A stretch of DNA of 64,000 nucleotides from Usnea hakonensis (lineage: Eukaryota > Ascomycota > Lecanoromycetes > Lecanorales > Parmeliaceae): positions 1 through 64,000 of the forward strand of contig BLJB01000064.1 in NCBI GenBank assembly GCA_013423325.1, read 5' to 3'. The notes under the pieces were generated by a model, which saw only the letters and a program-made list of their open reading frames with translations, did no database searches and had not been told where the DNA came from. Shown piece after piece: positions 49,001 through 60,275 of this stretch. Position numbers and translations under genes: made by a program. Each line of letters starts with the position of its first letter. Position 1 is the first letter of the stretch.

Positions 49001-49580
49001 AAGACCCAATAAAGAGCCAAATAGCCCTCTGGGCTTTGCATACTACACATTTTGGAGAATTTTCAATGAGCGGACTTAGTTTTCCGGGTTTGCTCGAGTC
49101 GGGGGAGGACAGCGCCTAGAGTCTTCTGCGACCGGAAAAACACCTAATGAAAAACCCTATGGCTGACGCCTAATACCGCCGTCGACCTGCTGTCGAATAC
49201 TTCCCGGACGCCCCAAGCTTTCTTCACTACTAGGACTTCGGCAAAAGATGCAATTGCTCTGGCGAATGTTAATGCCAAACACCACTATGATCGGCACCAC
49301 CAGCCCATGTTCTTTGAGACTGGGGATCAACTTTTTCTGCGCCTACACAAGGGATACAATATCCCAGCCAACCAGGGGATTACTAAAAAGCTGTCTCAGC
49401 AGTACGTTGGGCCTTTACAGATCCTGGCACGCGTGGGACGTCTCGACGTTCCGAAAGACTGGCGAATCTATCCAGTACAACCTGTTCCACAATACACAAG
49501 TCGATCTCGACCGTCCCCAGACTGTCCTACTCAGACTTAGGCTACCATGCGAAGCTCTCTAGATCTCGCAATCGAGATTC
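46090..49580 (+). mobile_element. Broken Ty3/gypsy retrotransposon (pol relic)
   Basis: Pieces of one pol gene occur in order. At 46100-46290 reverse transcriptase text is clear: VDIRGLNNLSVLDVYPF, then CTHLSAPNAISFFYQWHV and RQEVFNVPILG. The YVDD catalytic block is lost. At 47590-47735 is the integrase zinc-binding region: AHSEGHPGFERRYEVLSKSW, then YIHGLTRLLRSYIRHCP. At 48905-49060 and 49240-49510 are integrase C-terminal parts: HHYDRHHQPMFFETGDQLFL, then RLHKGYNIPANQGITKKLSQ and QYVGPLQILARVGRL. Frames shift and stops interrupt throughout, so it cannot be active. Flanking LTRs were not found. The wording fits fungal chromovirus-like Ty3/gypsy elements. Confidence 0.82.
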
Positions 49581-49581
49581 C

Positions 49582-50460
49582 ATGTTTAGTTCTTACTTGG
49601 AAACTTACCACCCAAGAAAAAGCAAAAGCTGAGCGCTCCAGGATTACTCAATGCCCCTTTCACTGCTATCATCGCGCTCACCATAGAATGGGGTCTGTGG
49701 CTGCTACATCTGCTGCTGAGGCTCCAGTCCACCCTCACTGGCCTTTTTTTGGCTCGTCAACTGACCGTGTCTTTGGGTGAGAAGAAGGGTATCAGCGGTC
49801 ATGTTCCGAGACACGCACCGGTCACAGCTGTAATGTGTCATGCTCGATTTACAGCCATAAGATGAAGGTTAGTCTTTATTCCAAGATTACCCGGTCGTTA
49901 GCCAAGTCTCTACTCAAATCCCTAGAACCTACCGAACGCACTACCTACCACATGTCCTTCGTTGGTAACGCCAACTACTGGTTCACCAGAATTGAGGGAG
50001 GATTCAAGTATATGCACAATATTCTGAAGCATATCAGGGATAATAGGGCGGCTTATAACCAGCCTCCTTTCATTATCGGACCTTCGACCCAAACCGCGAC
50101 TCCAGCCCTCCCAACTCACGCAGCCAAGCAAAGGCAAAGAGGTCGATACGCCCATCGAGCCGGACCCAGTCACCCGAGAAGCTGAAGACCTTCATGCAGA
50201 AGGCAGAGGAGAAAAGAGCGGCTGCGAAAGCTACCGCAGTGGATCAACTTGCTGCCATGGAGCGCAGGTACATTGATTCAAAGGCCAAGCTAGAGCAAGA
50301 TCTCTCTAATGAAAAGGCCAAATTAAAGCAAGAGCGCTCTAATGAAAAGGCCAAGCTAGAGCAAGAGCAATCGGAGACTCAGCAGCTGTTAGAGCAGGAC
50401 ATCGCTGCTGAACTAGAGTGGCTGCGTTTTGAGGCGCAAATGGAGGGTTCTTGAATCTAC
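49582..50460 (+). pseudogene. Coiled-coil ORF relic with internal tandem repeat
   Basis: A frame at 50194-50454, open upstream to about 50065, encodes a charged coiled coil (KLKTFMQKAEEKRAAAKAT) with 12-residue near-repeats (SNEKAKLKQER, SNEKAKLEQEQ) made by about 36-bp DNA repeats at 50304-50375. A second open stretch at 49835-50185 in another frame has no known motif. They follow directly after the gypsy integrase relic. They may be an unrelated gene piece or part of another element; no function is recognised. Confidence 0.35.
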
Positions 50461-52205
50461 CACATTAGCGAATTCAAGGGTCATCAGTCATGGTCATAAC
50501 TGCACACGAGCTAAAAAGCTCGTCCTCATGGAGCCAGATTATTCCGTACACGTCGAGCAATAGATTTTCAAGCGTGAACATCGCTTCGGACAGAAGAGGG
50601 ATGTGCGTGTATATAGACTGGTTTGCCCCGAGGTTCCTCAAGAGCAAGCAACTCTGGACCAGCAAACTATGACAATGGGCTTTACAAACGGGATGTATAG
50701 CTCGGCGGTGTTGGATGAGGATGTTGGGGGTGAGAATATGAATGTGGAAGCGGACGGAAAAGTCCGCCTACGAATCTGCCTATCGATTGGGTATCTCTTT
50801 CGCGGGGTAAGACTCAGACTCCCGACGGCATCTTTAATAGAACTTTCTTTTTATCGCAGGACAAGAACGGAAACTTTTTCCCTTTCCCTTGCTTTGGTGA
50901 GGACTACGGCAAGCCTTATAAAAACATTAGAGACTCAGAAGAGAAGAGCTTCTTGACCATGCGGGAGTACGGTCCTTTTCGTCTCAGATCTAAGGAGCAA
51001 ATGAGCCACATTGCAGGCTTTCTTCGCACTGGAAGCTCCAAGACAAGTCTCACACAAGCCGAATGCACTTCATTGGAGCCTCCAAAGGAATGAAGAATTT
51101 CGACGCTGCAACATATCTTATTAGAAAACCTGGCAATCCTCCTACAATAGCTCTCTTTCGGCGCGCTAAAAGCTTACTAGTGTTTTTGCCGCTAGCTATT
51201 TCTCGCTCGGTAAACCGCTCGCCTCACTGCTCATCCTATTCGACCTCATTACCTCCACTCGTCCACCACAAGGACATCAGTCCATGCAGATCTCTCTTCG
51301 TCTCTGGTCCTTCTTTTCATCTTTCTACCGGCGACTTTACGCATAGCCAGACGTTCTCACCGGGGTCTTAAACGGCAATCGAGATGTGTTCAACTCAATG
51401 ACTTGGACAACTTATTGCTGTCATGCAATAGTATACGTGGAATGAAAGGCATGGACCCTCCAGACCAAACTCGAATCGATCGGACAGGATCTCGCAAGAG
51501 TCGGGGAGATGTACGGCGAGGAGGCCTACAGTCATAGTGAGGTCAATTAAATTCTTGTGTCACTATCATACGTCTCCAATTGCTGCCATTTCCCCTCACT
51601 CTTCTCCACGAACATCCTGACTCTCTACTTTCTACTGCACATTTTTCTCAACAAACAGCTTACTCCCTAGACTTTCAACCACATATCTGTCTGAAGGAAG
51701 CATAAAATTTATGTATAGACGGTAACGGCACTTCAAGTTTAACACCTGCGGCATTCCATTGAACGATTTACGCGAGCTATCGAATCGGACCCTCGATACC
51801 AGGCTTTTCCGGTTCCACGCACACAGGCTGAGTACGCAGGGGCTTTATGTGGGATTCAAAAGGATCTGAGACATTTTTCTTTTCTTTTCCATCTTATCGC
51901 GGCCATGGATCGAGATCATGAAGGCCATTAATAAATGTCAAGATCGTGTAACCTCATGGATCGCTAGGGGAGTCATGCTACTATGACTTACAGTATCACA
52001 GGACAAAACACCAGAAACTCTCAAATCTCCATATTTAAGCAATATACCACTCCGATGGATCCCTATAAGTATAGCGACATCGGAAAGATCCCAAATTAAG
52101 CGAGGAACTTCAACAATGATTTAACTCTAGCCTTCTTTCTTCTTCGGGTGGTCGAATACTACTTACGCTTGTTATCTTATCCGTAATCTTTTCTCTGCTC
52201 AGCAG
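50461..52205. other. Unassigned decayed sequence
   Basis: Only short frames without recognisable motifs. Text near 50590-50690 looks mildly coding in several frames but cannot be named. No repeat ends are visible. Confidence 0.35.
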
Positions 52206-52293
52206 ATCCTTTATGATGTTGCTATCCGCCGATCGACTGCGGCCGTCTGAGATTGCCCCGCCAACCCTCACAGTTCTTAATTGGGCACAGAAC
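52206..52293 (+). repeat. Left copy of an 88-bp direct repeat
   Basis: Begins ATCCTTTATGATGTTGCTAT and ends near GGGCACAGAAC. It matches 55159-55246 at 85 of 88 positions, while flanks on both sides are unrelated. The three differences are all transitions. The two copies bracket the SNF2-like relics. Confidence 0.9.
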
Positions 52294-52689
52294 AAGCTGA
52301 GACGTGGGAGTTGTGGAAAATCTCAGTGAGCGATTCGGAAAGCTTGAGATGACTCTTCTACACGTCAACCGTGAAATTCGTACGCAGCCAACTGCCATCC
52401 TCCAAAGAGCTAAAATTCGGGTCTATATTCGTCTAAATCCCGAAAAATTCAAATTTCTTCTTTCTTCTTTCGATTTCTAACTCTTTACAAACAACTTACC
52501 ACCATCCCCCTCCTCGGTTGCCTCCAACTGGTAAGTCGTTTTCAACGTGTTCTTAACATCATAGCAATGTATCTGCGAGCGAGCGCGCATCAATAAGAAC
52601 TGGGGTAATAGGATCCCGAGCGGCTACCACGCTAAGTCAATTCAGTCAATTTCTTTACAGGTTTAAGACCGCGTAGCGACTAGCCGAAA

Positions 52690-53240
52690 AGATGGGGCAA
52701 CGCAAGTTCAAGCCTGCGTTAGTTTTAGGACCATCACAAGGTCTCGGTAAATAGAAAACCGAGGTCAAAGCCCACTTCCCGATACTACTAAAACAATTCT
52801 ATTCGGCTCCATCGCGCAGCAACCTAATAGGGCGGGTAAGTATTCTAGGCAGCTTAATTCTCGACCTCTTACACCATATCGACCTGCTTCCTAACGACCC
52901 TTCCGCAGGTATATCTTTCCAGTTACTCTACATGGTCAAGGCGGTCCATCTATTGGGACGGCGAGCTTGGCGCCGCCAGGGAAGGCGTAGCTTCACGCAA
53001 GAAAGAAGAGACGAAGCGGTCAAGACAAGCACCGGATCTTGAGAACGAGGATATCGAAGCCGAAGATGGTAGGGTTAGGGTAAGGAAGACAGCACGGCCA
53101 AGAACCAGAAGGCAAGGGCAGGGAGGAAAGCCAAAAAAGCTACGCGGGCTCCCATTGGGCCGTTTCCGACCTACGTCGCTACTGCCAGTATGGAAAAAGG
53201 CCAATGTGCTAATGCGGTTCGCCCCTGATTTGGCCTAATC
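52690..53240 (+). pseudogene. SNF2-type ATPase relic, copy 1
   Basis: Reading frames with shifts give FKPALVLGPSQGLGK, then a stop, then KTEVKAHFP and FYSAPSRSN, LDLLHHIDLLPNDPS and YLSSYSTWSRRSIYWDGEL. These match the Ia-to-Ib part of SNF2/Swi2 DNA-dependent ATPases (strand plus PSQ, then the SYSTWSRR block). The nucleotide-binding GKT block and the DEAH block are absent. A basic tail (KTARPRTRRQGQGGKPKK) ends at a TAA at 53238-53240. The same module recurs in copy 2 about 1.2 kb downstream. Confidence 0.62.
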
Positions 53241-53381
53241 TGATCTGTGCCTTGTCGTATCTGAAGAAATCACAGCCTCCTCTACAAATGAAGAAAGTTC
53301 TGCGGGTTCAGTCTTGCCGAAGACATCGCCTGAGGAACTTCCAGCATTCAGTAGGACTAAGGAAGCAAGTCTCTTTGGTGA

Positions 53382-55079
53382 CGGTGGGTCCATTCCGAAG
53401 TAACAAGTGAGGAGACTATCAGTTCCGGCAACCCTCCAAAGAAAATACGTCTGGAGACCAACGATTCCAGCAACGTTCCGAAGCAAACAACTCTGAAAAC
53501 TCACGTTTCCAGCAATCCCAATGTTGGAACTCGAGGATCGAAGAAGCGCAAGAGAGAAGAAGCTCCAGATTTCTTTATTCCGAGTCTTGCAAAGTCAGAA
53601 GAACGAGAGAACGACAATGATGAACTCACTATACTGCGATCCCGGAATGAGAAACTGCAAGCACAGAATACTAAACTGCGAGAGAACTTTAGGCGATCTG
53701 AACGAGGCTTAGTCCTGTTGGTTGAAGCACTCTCTCTTGTACATGAAGTAATCAACCCTCTCAACCGCCGCACGAGCACAGCTGCTGAACTTCTGAAAAA
53801 TGCCGTAAGGATCATAACAGTGACGCAACAAGTCAATCAGGATGAGCTTGATGAAATGACAAAGTTCTACCAGGAGAACGCTGCTAAGATCACCGAGGTA
53901 GTCTCCCAGGGTCTCGGCGTGTGGAAGAGTGAAATAAAAGCTTACTTCCCGATGTAAAATTTGAATCAATTTTACTCGGCTCGGTCCCGAAGCAACCTGA
54001 TGGATCGGGAGAAGATACTCGGTACGTCAATCCTGGACCTATTACACCATATTATCGAGCTTCCGGACGACCCTTCGACCCTACTTCAGGTCTATCTTTC
54101 CGGTTATTCCACGTGGTCCAGGCGCTCCGTGTACTGGGATGGTGACTTAAGTGCAGCGCCGGAGGGAACTACGCTAGAGGAAAGAGATAAGAGGCGTACG
54201 AGATACGGTCCCGATCACGAGAATGAGGATGTGGAGGCCGGAGACGACTAGATCGATGAATAGACTCTGAATCTCGTGCATTCGATGTGCCCGGGAATCT
54301 TCGGGATCATCATAGCGGACGAGGCGCAGAAACTGAAGAGCCCGCTGACCATAACGCACAAGGCCGTTCTGGACCAGAAAGGCGCTTCACATTTCTTTTT
54401 ATCGGCGACGCTGACAAGAAGCGGTTCGGAAGTGCATGCAGTCCTACCTGATTTGGGCAGAATGATGTTCTACCACGACGAAGACACAAAGCAAAGGTTG
54501 GCGAGTTGGCTAAAAGAGAAAGGCTCTAATATACGCTACGGAGAGTTGGTTTTATTCCTATACGAGATCATCTCTGAAGCTAAGAGCCCGAGAACCGGGT
54601 GTGAACTAGAATATTGGTATCTAGGCGTCCACGCCAACGCAAAGCGGAGCCAAAGGGATAATAGCTGGGATGAGTTCAAGGAGAAAGAAGGATTGAGATG
54701 TATAGATACTAATATTAAAGTCGCGCTCGAATATGATGAGTTGCACAAGGCGCTGTTGGATAGGCCTATGCAGATGCTACTACTGATACCGGCGAATAGT
54801 AAATTGGGTCTAAGTTTCGCCGAACAGGCGGCTGGTCTACCCCTGAGTATTCTTGAATTGCTGAAATCACTCGATCTAGAAGCCAAAGTCTCGGTTTAAT
54901 TAGACGACGAGCCGATAGAGAGCACGTCTCTACATGCGAAGGAAGTCTCTATGGAAAGTCTTATCACAAGACAGTCTATGACCTTGGATGAGCGTGGTGG
55001 AAATGAGGATGCTTCGGAAGATAAAGGTTCTGAACGCAGTGAGATGATTTCTGTGAGCTCGGCCAATGCGGACTTATAG
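53382..55079 (+). pseudogene. Coiled-coil/SNF2-type ATPase relic, copy 2
   Basis: One frame stays open for about 566 codons except for four stops (TAA 53955, TAG 54249, TAG 54261, TAA 54897). It starts with a basic, nuclear-type patch (GSKKRKREEAPDFF) and a coiled coil (LRSRNEKLQAQNTKLREN). It then runs into SNF2 text: GVWKSEIKAYFP, FYSARSRSN, LDLLHHIIELPDDPST, YLSGYSTWSRR, and after two stops GIIIADEAQKLKSP and FFLSATL, equivalent to motifs II and III. Motif I (GKT) is missing, and the helicase C-terminal lobe is not recognisable in the remainder. The protein cannot be a working ATPase as it stands. The in-frame fusion of coiled coil and truncated ATPase is unusual. Confidence 0.65.
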
Positions 55080-55158
55080 GGGTAATGGTGTACAGTAGAG
55101 GCAAGACTTAACATCGCAAAGGCAATTCGTGCCAATGTTACGCATACGACGAGCCGAA

Positions 55159-55246
55159 ATCCTTTATGATACTGCTATCCGCCGATCGACTGCGGCCGTC
55201 TGAGATTGCCCCGCCAACCCTCACAGTTCTTAATTGGGTACAGAAC
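55159..55246 (+). repeat. Right copy of an 88-bp direct repeat
   Basis: Partner of 52206-52293, 2953 bp downstream in the same orientation, with 85 of 88 bases identical. It does not start TG or end CA, so it does not look like a whole LTR. Confidence 0.9.
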
Positions 55247-55756
55247 TCATAATTAAATTAGGTCGGGAAACAAATTTCCACTCCAAAAGCTTACTTCCAA
55301 ACAACAACATTAACAACCATTACTCATCACGCCTCGCCAACCAATTGAAATCCAAGATGGCGAGAGTTCTCATTTAGTGAAGGTAGCAAATCAAGAAGTA
55401 ATTGTGCGCATCTTCCACTTATCACTACTAACAAATTACTTAGCTTGCTGATTACGCGACAACCCCAGCGCACGCGCAAATGTTGGCAATGCCGGGAACA
55501 GGATAATAATTCTGCTGTTAGTGCTAATGTGTTGCCAACGTGTTAGAAGTCCAAGGTTGGAAATATCTTCGTTTTTAAAATCTGTTTCTCATGTGTTGCT
55601 AACATGATAACAGGCCGCGCCCGCACTTTTACCAGCGCCAAAAACAAAAAAGGGCGCAGTAAGGAAATCCGAACATGTCGTCAACGTAATGCTAATGTGT
55701 TTAGTTCTCCGTCTCCAAGGCTCGCGAACTGCTTGGACTCAAACCAGAGGCCAAGT

Positions 55757-55834
55757 GCAAATTCTGCAAAGAAAATAAGCAAAAGAGTTAGTAATATCTT
55801 TCTAACATATTTCGATTTTGTACCTTGATTTGCT
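55757..55834 (+). repeat. First copy of a 74-78 bp direct repeat
   Basis: Runs from TGCAAATTCTGCAAA to TTTTGTACCTTGATT. It recurs at 56020-56097 with a few substitutions. The shared core includes TTAGTAATATCTTTCTAACA. Confidence 0.88.
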
Positions 55835-56019
55835 AATTCGTTGCTAATATATTAGAATGCTTTGTCCTACCTGGATGTATCTTTTACCTGCGATTCGATC
55901 ATGATGCGGTCTAGGGCGCTGCTTGATGATAATGCATTTCGAATGCATTAGAAGTCGTTGTGCCCTGGTCGTGTGGGTCGTGTGGCACCGTGTGGTGCAG
56001 TGTGTGTCCTCTACCGAAA

Positions 56020-56097
56020 TGCAAATTCTGCAAAAACAATAAACAGAAGAGTTAGTAATATCTTTCTAACATATTTCGATTTTGTACCTTGATTCAT
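56020..56097 (+). repeat. Second copy of a 74-78 bp direct repeat
   Basis: Matches 55757-55834 in the same orientation, 263 bp downstream. Flanking sequence differs, so this is a short dispersed unit and not a long tandem array. Confidence 0.88.
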
Positions 56098-56391
56098 ATA
56101 TTTACGATTACGCGATATTTTCCCGGTGATTTCAAGGTACGGTTAATAGTAGGAGCGATAGGTATATTTTACTCTTATAAATAGGAGAATTTCTTAATCC
56201 TTCTTAAACTATTCTATATACGTCAAGCATTTTAGGCAAGATAGAGAGGAAGAGGAAGACATGGAGAAGGGAAGAAGGTATGTATAACTAATATGGGAGT
56301 AAGGAAACCGGTGCGCTAAGTAATTACATCCTTTCCGATTTGTGGATCCGACCTAACGTTGACGATCCTGGATGTGCTAACGTAAGGATCT

Positions 56392-56660
56392 GTTCGCCCT
56401 TGATATGGCCTATTCTGATCTGATCGTGCTAGAGTCTATTTGCGGTGCGCAGTTGAGACGGCTAATTTCGCCTATACCGCAGAAAGATCAAAAATTCTAC
56501 GAGAAAACTGTGAGCAAAGCCGTCCTCCGGGGACATGCCTGTATCGGGGAGCAGATTGCAAAAAGGCCCAGCTTGAAGGGAGTGATTTCTGCGAGGACCA
56601 TCAGCGCCGGCATAAATCCGACAATAGCAACGGCGAGTGACATAGAATCAAATTAACTAC
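56392..56660 (+). pseudogene. Fragment related to SNF2-relic tail, with Cys/His text
   Basis: Bases 56392-56422 match 53217-53247 at 28 of 31 positions. The TAA that ends copy 1 there is TAT (Tyr) here, so the frame stays open (FALDMAYSDLIVLES). In another frame downstream is a Cys/His pattern, GTCLYRGADCKK then FCEDHQRRH, like a small zinc-binding site. No full gene is visible. Confidence 0.4.
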
Positions 56661-59458
56661 ATGCGATACACACTGGCATGGCTCCACGCCGAGAGTAACG
56701 ACTGGGTAGGCTTCAAGGAGAAGGTCCCGCCTGGCCGGGTATGGGCTAGCCCCAACAAACCGGATGGCTACCTGAGGAAATCCATAATTACAAACATCTA
56801 CGCCGACAAAGCCAATCACCTAGGTGAGGAGAGGTGATCCGCGATGCCTAATTTGGAAAAAAATGCGCGAGGTACAAGCATTGCACTCGTCTCCTTTCCC
56901 GTGTAGTTCGGTGTTTATCGAATCTCTTCTTTGTTACATGATTGGGGCTCGTACTTTTCGAGTTCCATTTTTTTGAGGCTCCTCATTCGTCCACCCCCAT
57001 ACCAAATCATCTGATATGACTACAATATTGTTATCATCTTCCAAGGTCTCGATGTCATAACATTGGCCCCACGTCCGATAATGCATGGTATCTTAGGAAG
57101 ATCTACCTTCCTACCTCGACAAGCATGGCGTACATCACCAGTGAGATGTATTAGGCAGCAAGATGGGGAGAGGAGAATGCGAACATCGCGATGTTTGATG
57201 TCGTCGATCGATATTTCTTCTGTGGGTCATACCCGCTACGTGCTTCCACACAAGCGTGTCGTCGCCGATACCCAAGACACCACGCTGGGCAAGGTGCCGA
57301 AGTGTTCTATTCTTCCCACAAATGTCTTCAAGAACGAGGAATAAGAGACTCTAGATATCAACGAAGAGTAATCCGTGCCGCGGTTCAGATATTCAGCGAC
57401 CGATCTACTCGACTCGTATTCCCCTAACTCTACATTTTACTCATAAACCCATACATTTACAAAAAATTTCTCTCTCATTGGCACGCTAGGCAGTTGGCTT
57501 GATAGTATAGCCTTAGCGCACCCCACCAGCATTTTGCTACAGTAAATAATCGGGAGCGGAACTACGGCACAGCTTCTGGCTCTGATACAGGCACTAGCGT
57601 TCAATAAAACACATGAGATTCAGATGAAGATTTGGTCGATACCGACTTCTACGTCATCGATCTAGATACTTTCAAACATCACTAGATGGCCCATGTAAAC
57701 GCTGCATGGGACCAGATCTTTGGGCTCACCGTCTGGGAACTTCACGCGTTGCAGCGTGCATAGGCTGTGGCAGACAAAACCCGCCCTGCCAGCAAGCAGA
57801 CGTGGAACCCGTTTGGCGGACTTGGTCACAAAGATGCATTAAAACCAGCCCTCAACGTCTAAGGCCATTGTGAGTTAGCATCTCGTTTTAGCCAGTAGTC
57901 TACTAACGTGTGTTGCTCGCAGTGCCAGCTAACTTTTACTTTACCACCCCTGCCTCTACTCCTCCTTCCTCCACTGCTCCTCCCCTCTTCCCTGCTCCTC
58001 CGCCTCGCCCCGCGCCCCAGCAGTCCGGCGGGTTTCCACCGTGCCAGTACCCCAGCTTCTACACTGCCAGCAATCCTCGTACGCCTCGCCGAGGCAGCGC
58101 GGGGAATCCCATCTCCGTAGACGACGATAAAGATAGGGAAGTCAGCCCTAGCAGTCGGGCGGCGAACCGCTGCCGAGGCAAGCAGCCGACGGGGGACCGC
58201 ACGCAGCCCAGGAGTGCTCCGCGCCAATATCAACCATACGCCGCTTCCGCGGACGATGCCAGTGCCGGCCCTTCCTATTCTTCCCGGGCTCCCGTCCATG
58301 CCACACGGACCGCTTGCATCACTAAATATGGGTCCGATTTTATCTAGTTTCCGCAAAAGATGATAAGAGGTTTGAATCCCTCAAAGTCGGCATATCCGCG
58401 AATTTTGAATTTTGAGATGGTCTGAATTTGCGTTTTTTGAACGATAGAGATTTTACAGCATAGGCTTAAGACATCACTCTGCACTTTTAGAAGGACGCGT
58501 GCTTTGAGACTTGATTAAAGGAGAATGAACTTTTTAATACAGCTGACTACCGCACTGACATCTCAGCGGACTGTAAAATGGCTCCGTACGTATTTTTCGA
58601 ATTTTTCCCGAATTTTTCGAAGCTTGAGACCGAAACTATTTCTCGAAGTCGAATTTCGACGGCGAAGAAAAAGGCCTCGAATAATTCGAAGTCTTCACAC
58701 AAGCCTCGTACAGATAGCCCATCCAAACACGCCGCTATTGCGAAAAAATCGAGGCAACCAGTTTCGAAGCAAGACCACTGGCACGCAAAGTGGGATGCTA
58801 AGCCAGTAAGTTCGAAGAAGTCGAAGCAACACAATCGAGATCGCTCAGCTGGAACCACCGAGCAACCAACGGATGGCACATCCGTACTGGCTTTGTCCGC
58901 GCGTTGTCCACCGCGGTTAGTTTTTTGATTGGCCTTTTTTTTTTTTTCAATTGCTACCATTTGATTGCTTCAAGCTGTAAAGCATACTTTAAATATCATT
59001 TATATTGCTCAGATGGTATGTAGTGTATTCGAAGCTAATTCGATGATTCCGAAAGAGCACAGAAAGAACTGCAGGAGACTATTGGCGGTAAGGTAGCCGT
59101 GACCTCTTCGAGAAATTCGAGCTAACTTCGACTAGCGCGAAATTCTGGAAAGCAGGCGTCGCGAATGTTACACATGTCGGGTGCAAAAAACCAATGAAGA
59201 CATACTACCTGTTCCACCGGAAGGGTTGAGGTAATGAACAAAACGTATGGTATTTGCTCGAGAATCCACCGAATGCACTGAAGTTGTTACATAAGCAAAC
59301 ACTTATCTCAGAAGCTGCTAAGAAAGCTTCAAAGAAGCCAAAATCTACTCGGTCAACTGACGTATCGCCTAAGTGAGGAAGAATACGCTCGAAAGGGCAC
59401 ACTCTTCCATCGCATGCTGTCTTTCATCGTTCCACCTTTCATGGAACACCACTGTTAA
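56661..59458. other. Unassigned decayed sequence with TTCGA-rich part
   Basis: A Pro/Ser-rich frame at 57910-58347 (+) with text such as PNFYFTT and NPISVDDDKDRE may be an exon relic but has no known domain. From about 58600 to 59400 the words TTCGA, TCGAA and TCGAG occur unusually often. A lysine-rich frame at 58578-58928 (+) falls in that part. No gene is supported. Confidence 0.35.
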
Positions 59459-59803
59459 TTGATCGACTTCTGGACGGCAGAGATCGTACGATCGGGCATC
59501 AAGCCCAGAGATCGAAATCAAAAATGGCCCAGCGTTTTCATCCAGAAGTGGCTGTCCTCAAAGTACGTCAACAAAGGCCGCCCGGCCAAGCATCAAGGTG
59601 AGCAAGGATGGTGCTTCAGCATAATCTTTGACAGATGGGAGATGCACGGACAGGAAGGCGTCAATCAAGGACTTATTTCCGCAGCAAACATTCTACCAAC
59701 AACGCGTACCGATATCACAGATGGCACCATTTGCAGCCCGCCCGAACCAACGACCTCCTCCAACGCCGCAGCAGCTACCACTGGCAAGATGATTCAAGAG
59801 TAG
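59459..59803 (+). pseudogene. Unknown repeated module, copy A
   Basis: A 114-residue frame, beginning FWTAEIVRSGIKPRD and continuing WPSVFIQKWLSSKYVNK, then EQGWCFSIIFDRWEM. The same text, diverged, occurs at about 61936-62100. It is followed by Thr/Ser-rich text. I do not recognise a family. Its position before a gypsy relic suggests a gag-like or accessory region of a repeat family. Confidence 0.5.
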
Positions 59804-60275
59804 CATACAACTTCATACCTATTAAGAGGTATACGATAAAACTACAATACCTTATATACCGAACTAACGAGGTACTTAACACGCTAGTCAGGCCAAAATT
59901 CTAGGTATTCTTCTATATAGCTCCGGCTTCTGTCGTCTCCGCTGGTATGCCCGTCGTTGTGCGTTTGCCTATTGCGGATAACATGGATATCGATTGAGTG
60001 GGCGGGTAGGCTTGGGTCTTTTAGGTACTGCTAATAGCTACTAGGCGATCCTAATAAAGGACGGTTAGTAGTATTCGATAGGGTTTATTACGCCCTATAG
60101 GCAATACTTTTACCTCAAAATAGATTAAGGACTCAAAGGGGTATGTGCCACTTATTCACAGTTTACGGATACATGGTATCCACTACTGGGCGCTTCGGGA
60201 GTCCTTCCAAAGATAATTTTTTCGGAACAAGCTTCTCAGACACTTACGGAAATGGACTGGTGAAGCCTTCAGGGG

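Noticed and set aside
52206..55246. A retrotransposon bounded by LTRs
   Set aside because: The 88-bp repeats lack TG..CA ends, primer-binding-site text and any pol gene between them.
57859..58356. Opposed 145- and 165-codon frames
   Set aside because: Pro/Ser/Arg composition in GC-rich DNA; no motif on either strand, although an exon relic on the plus strand cannot be excluded.
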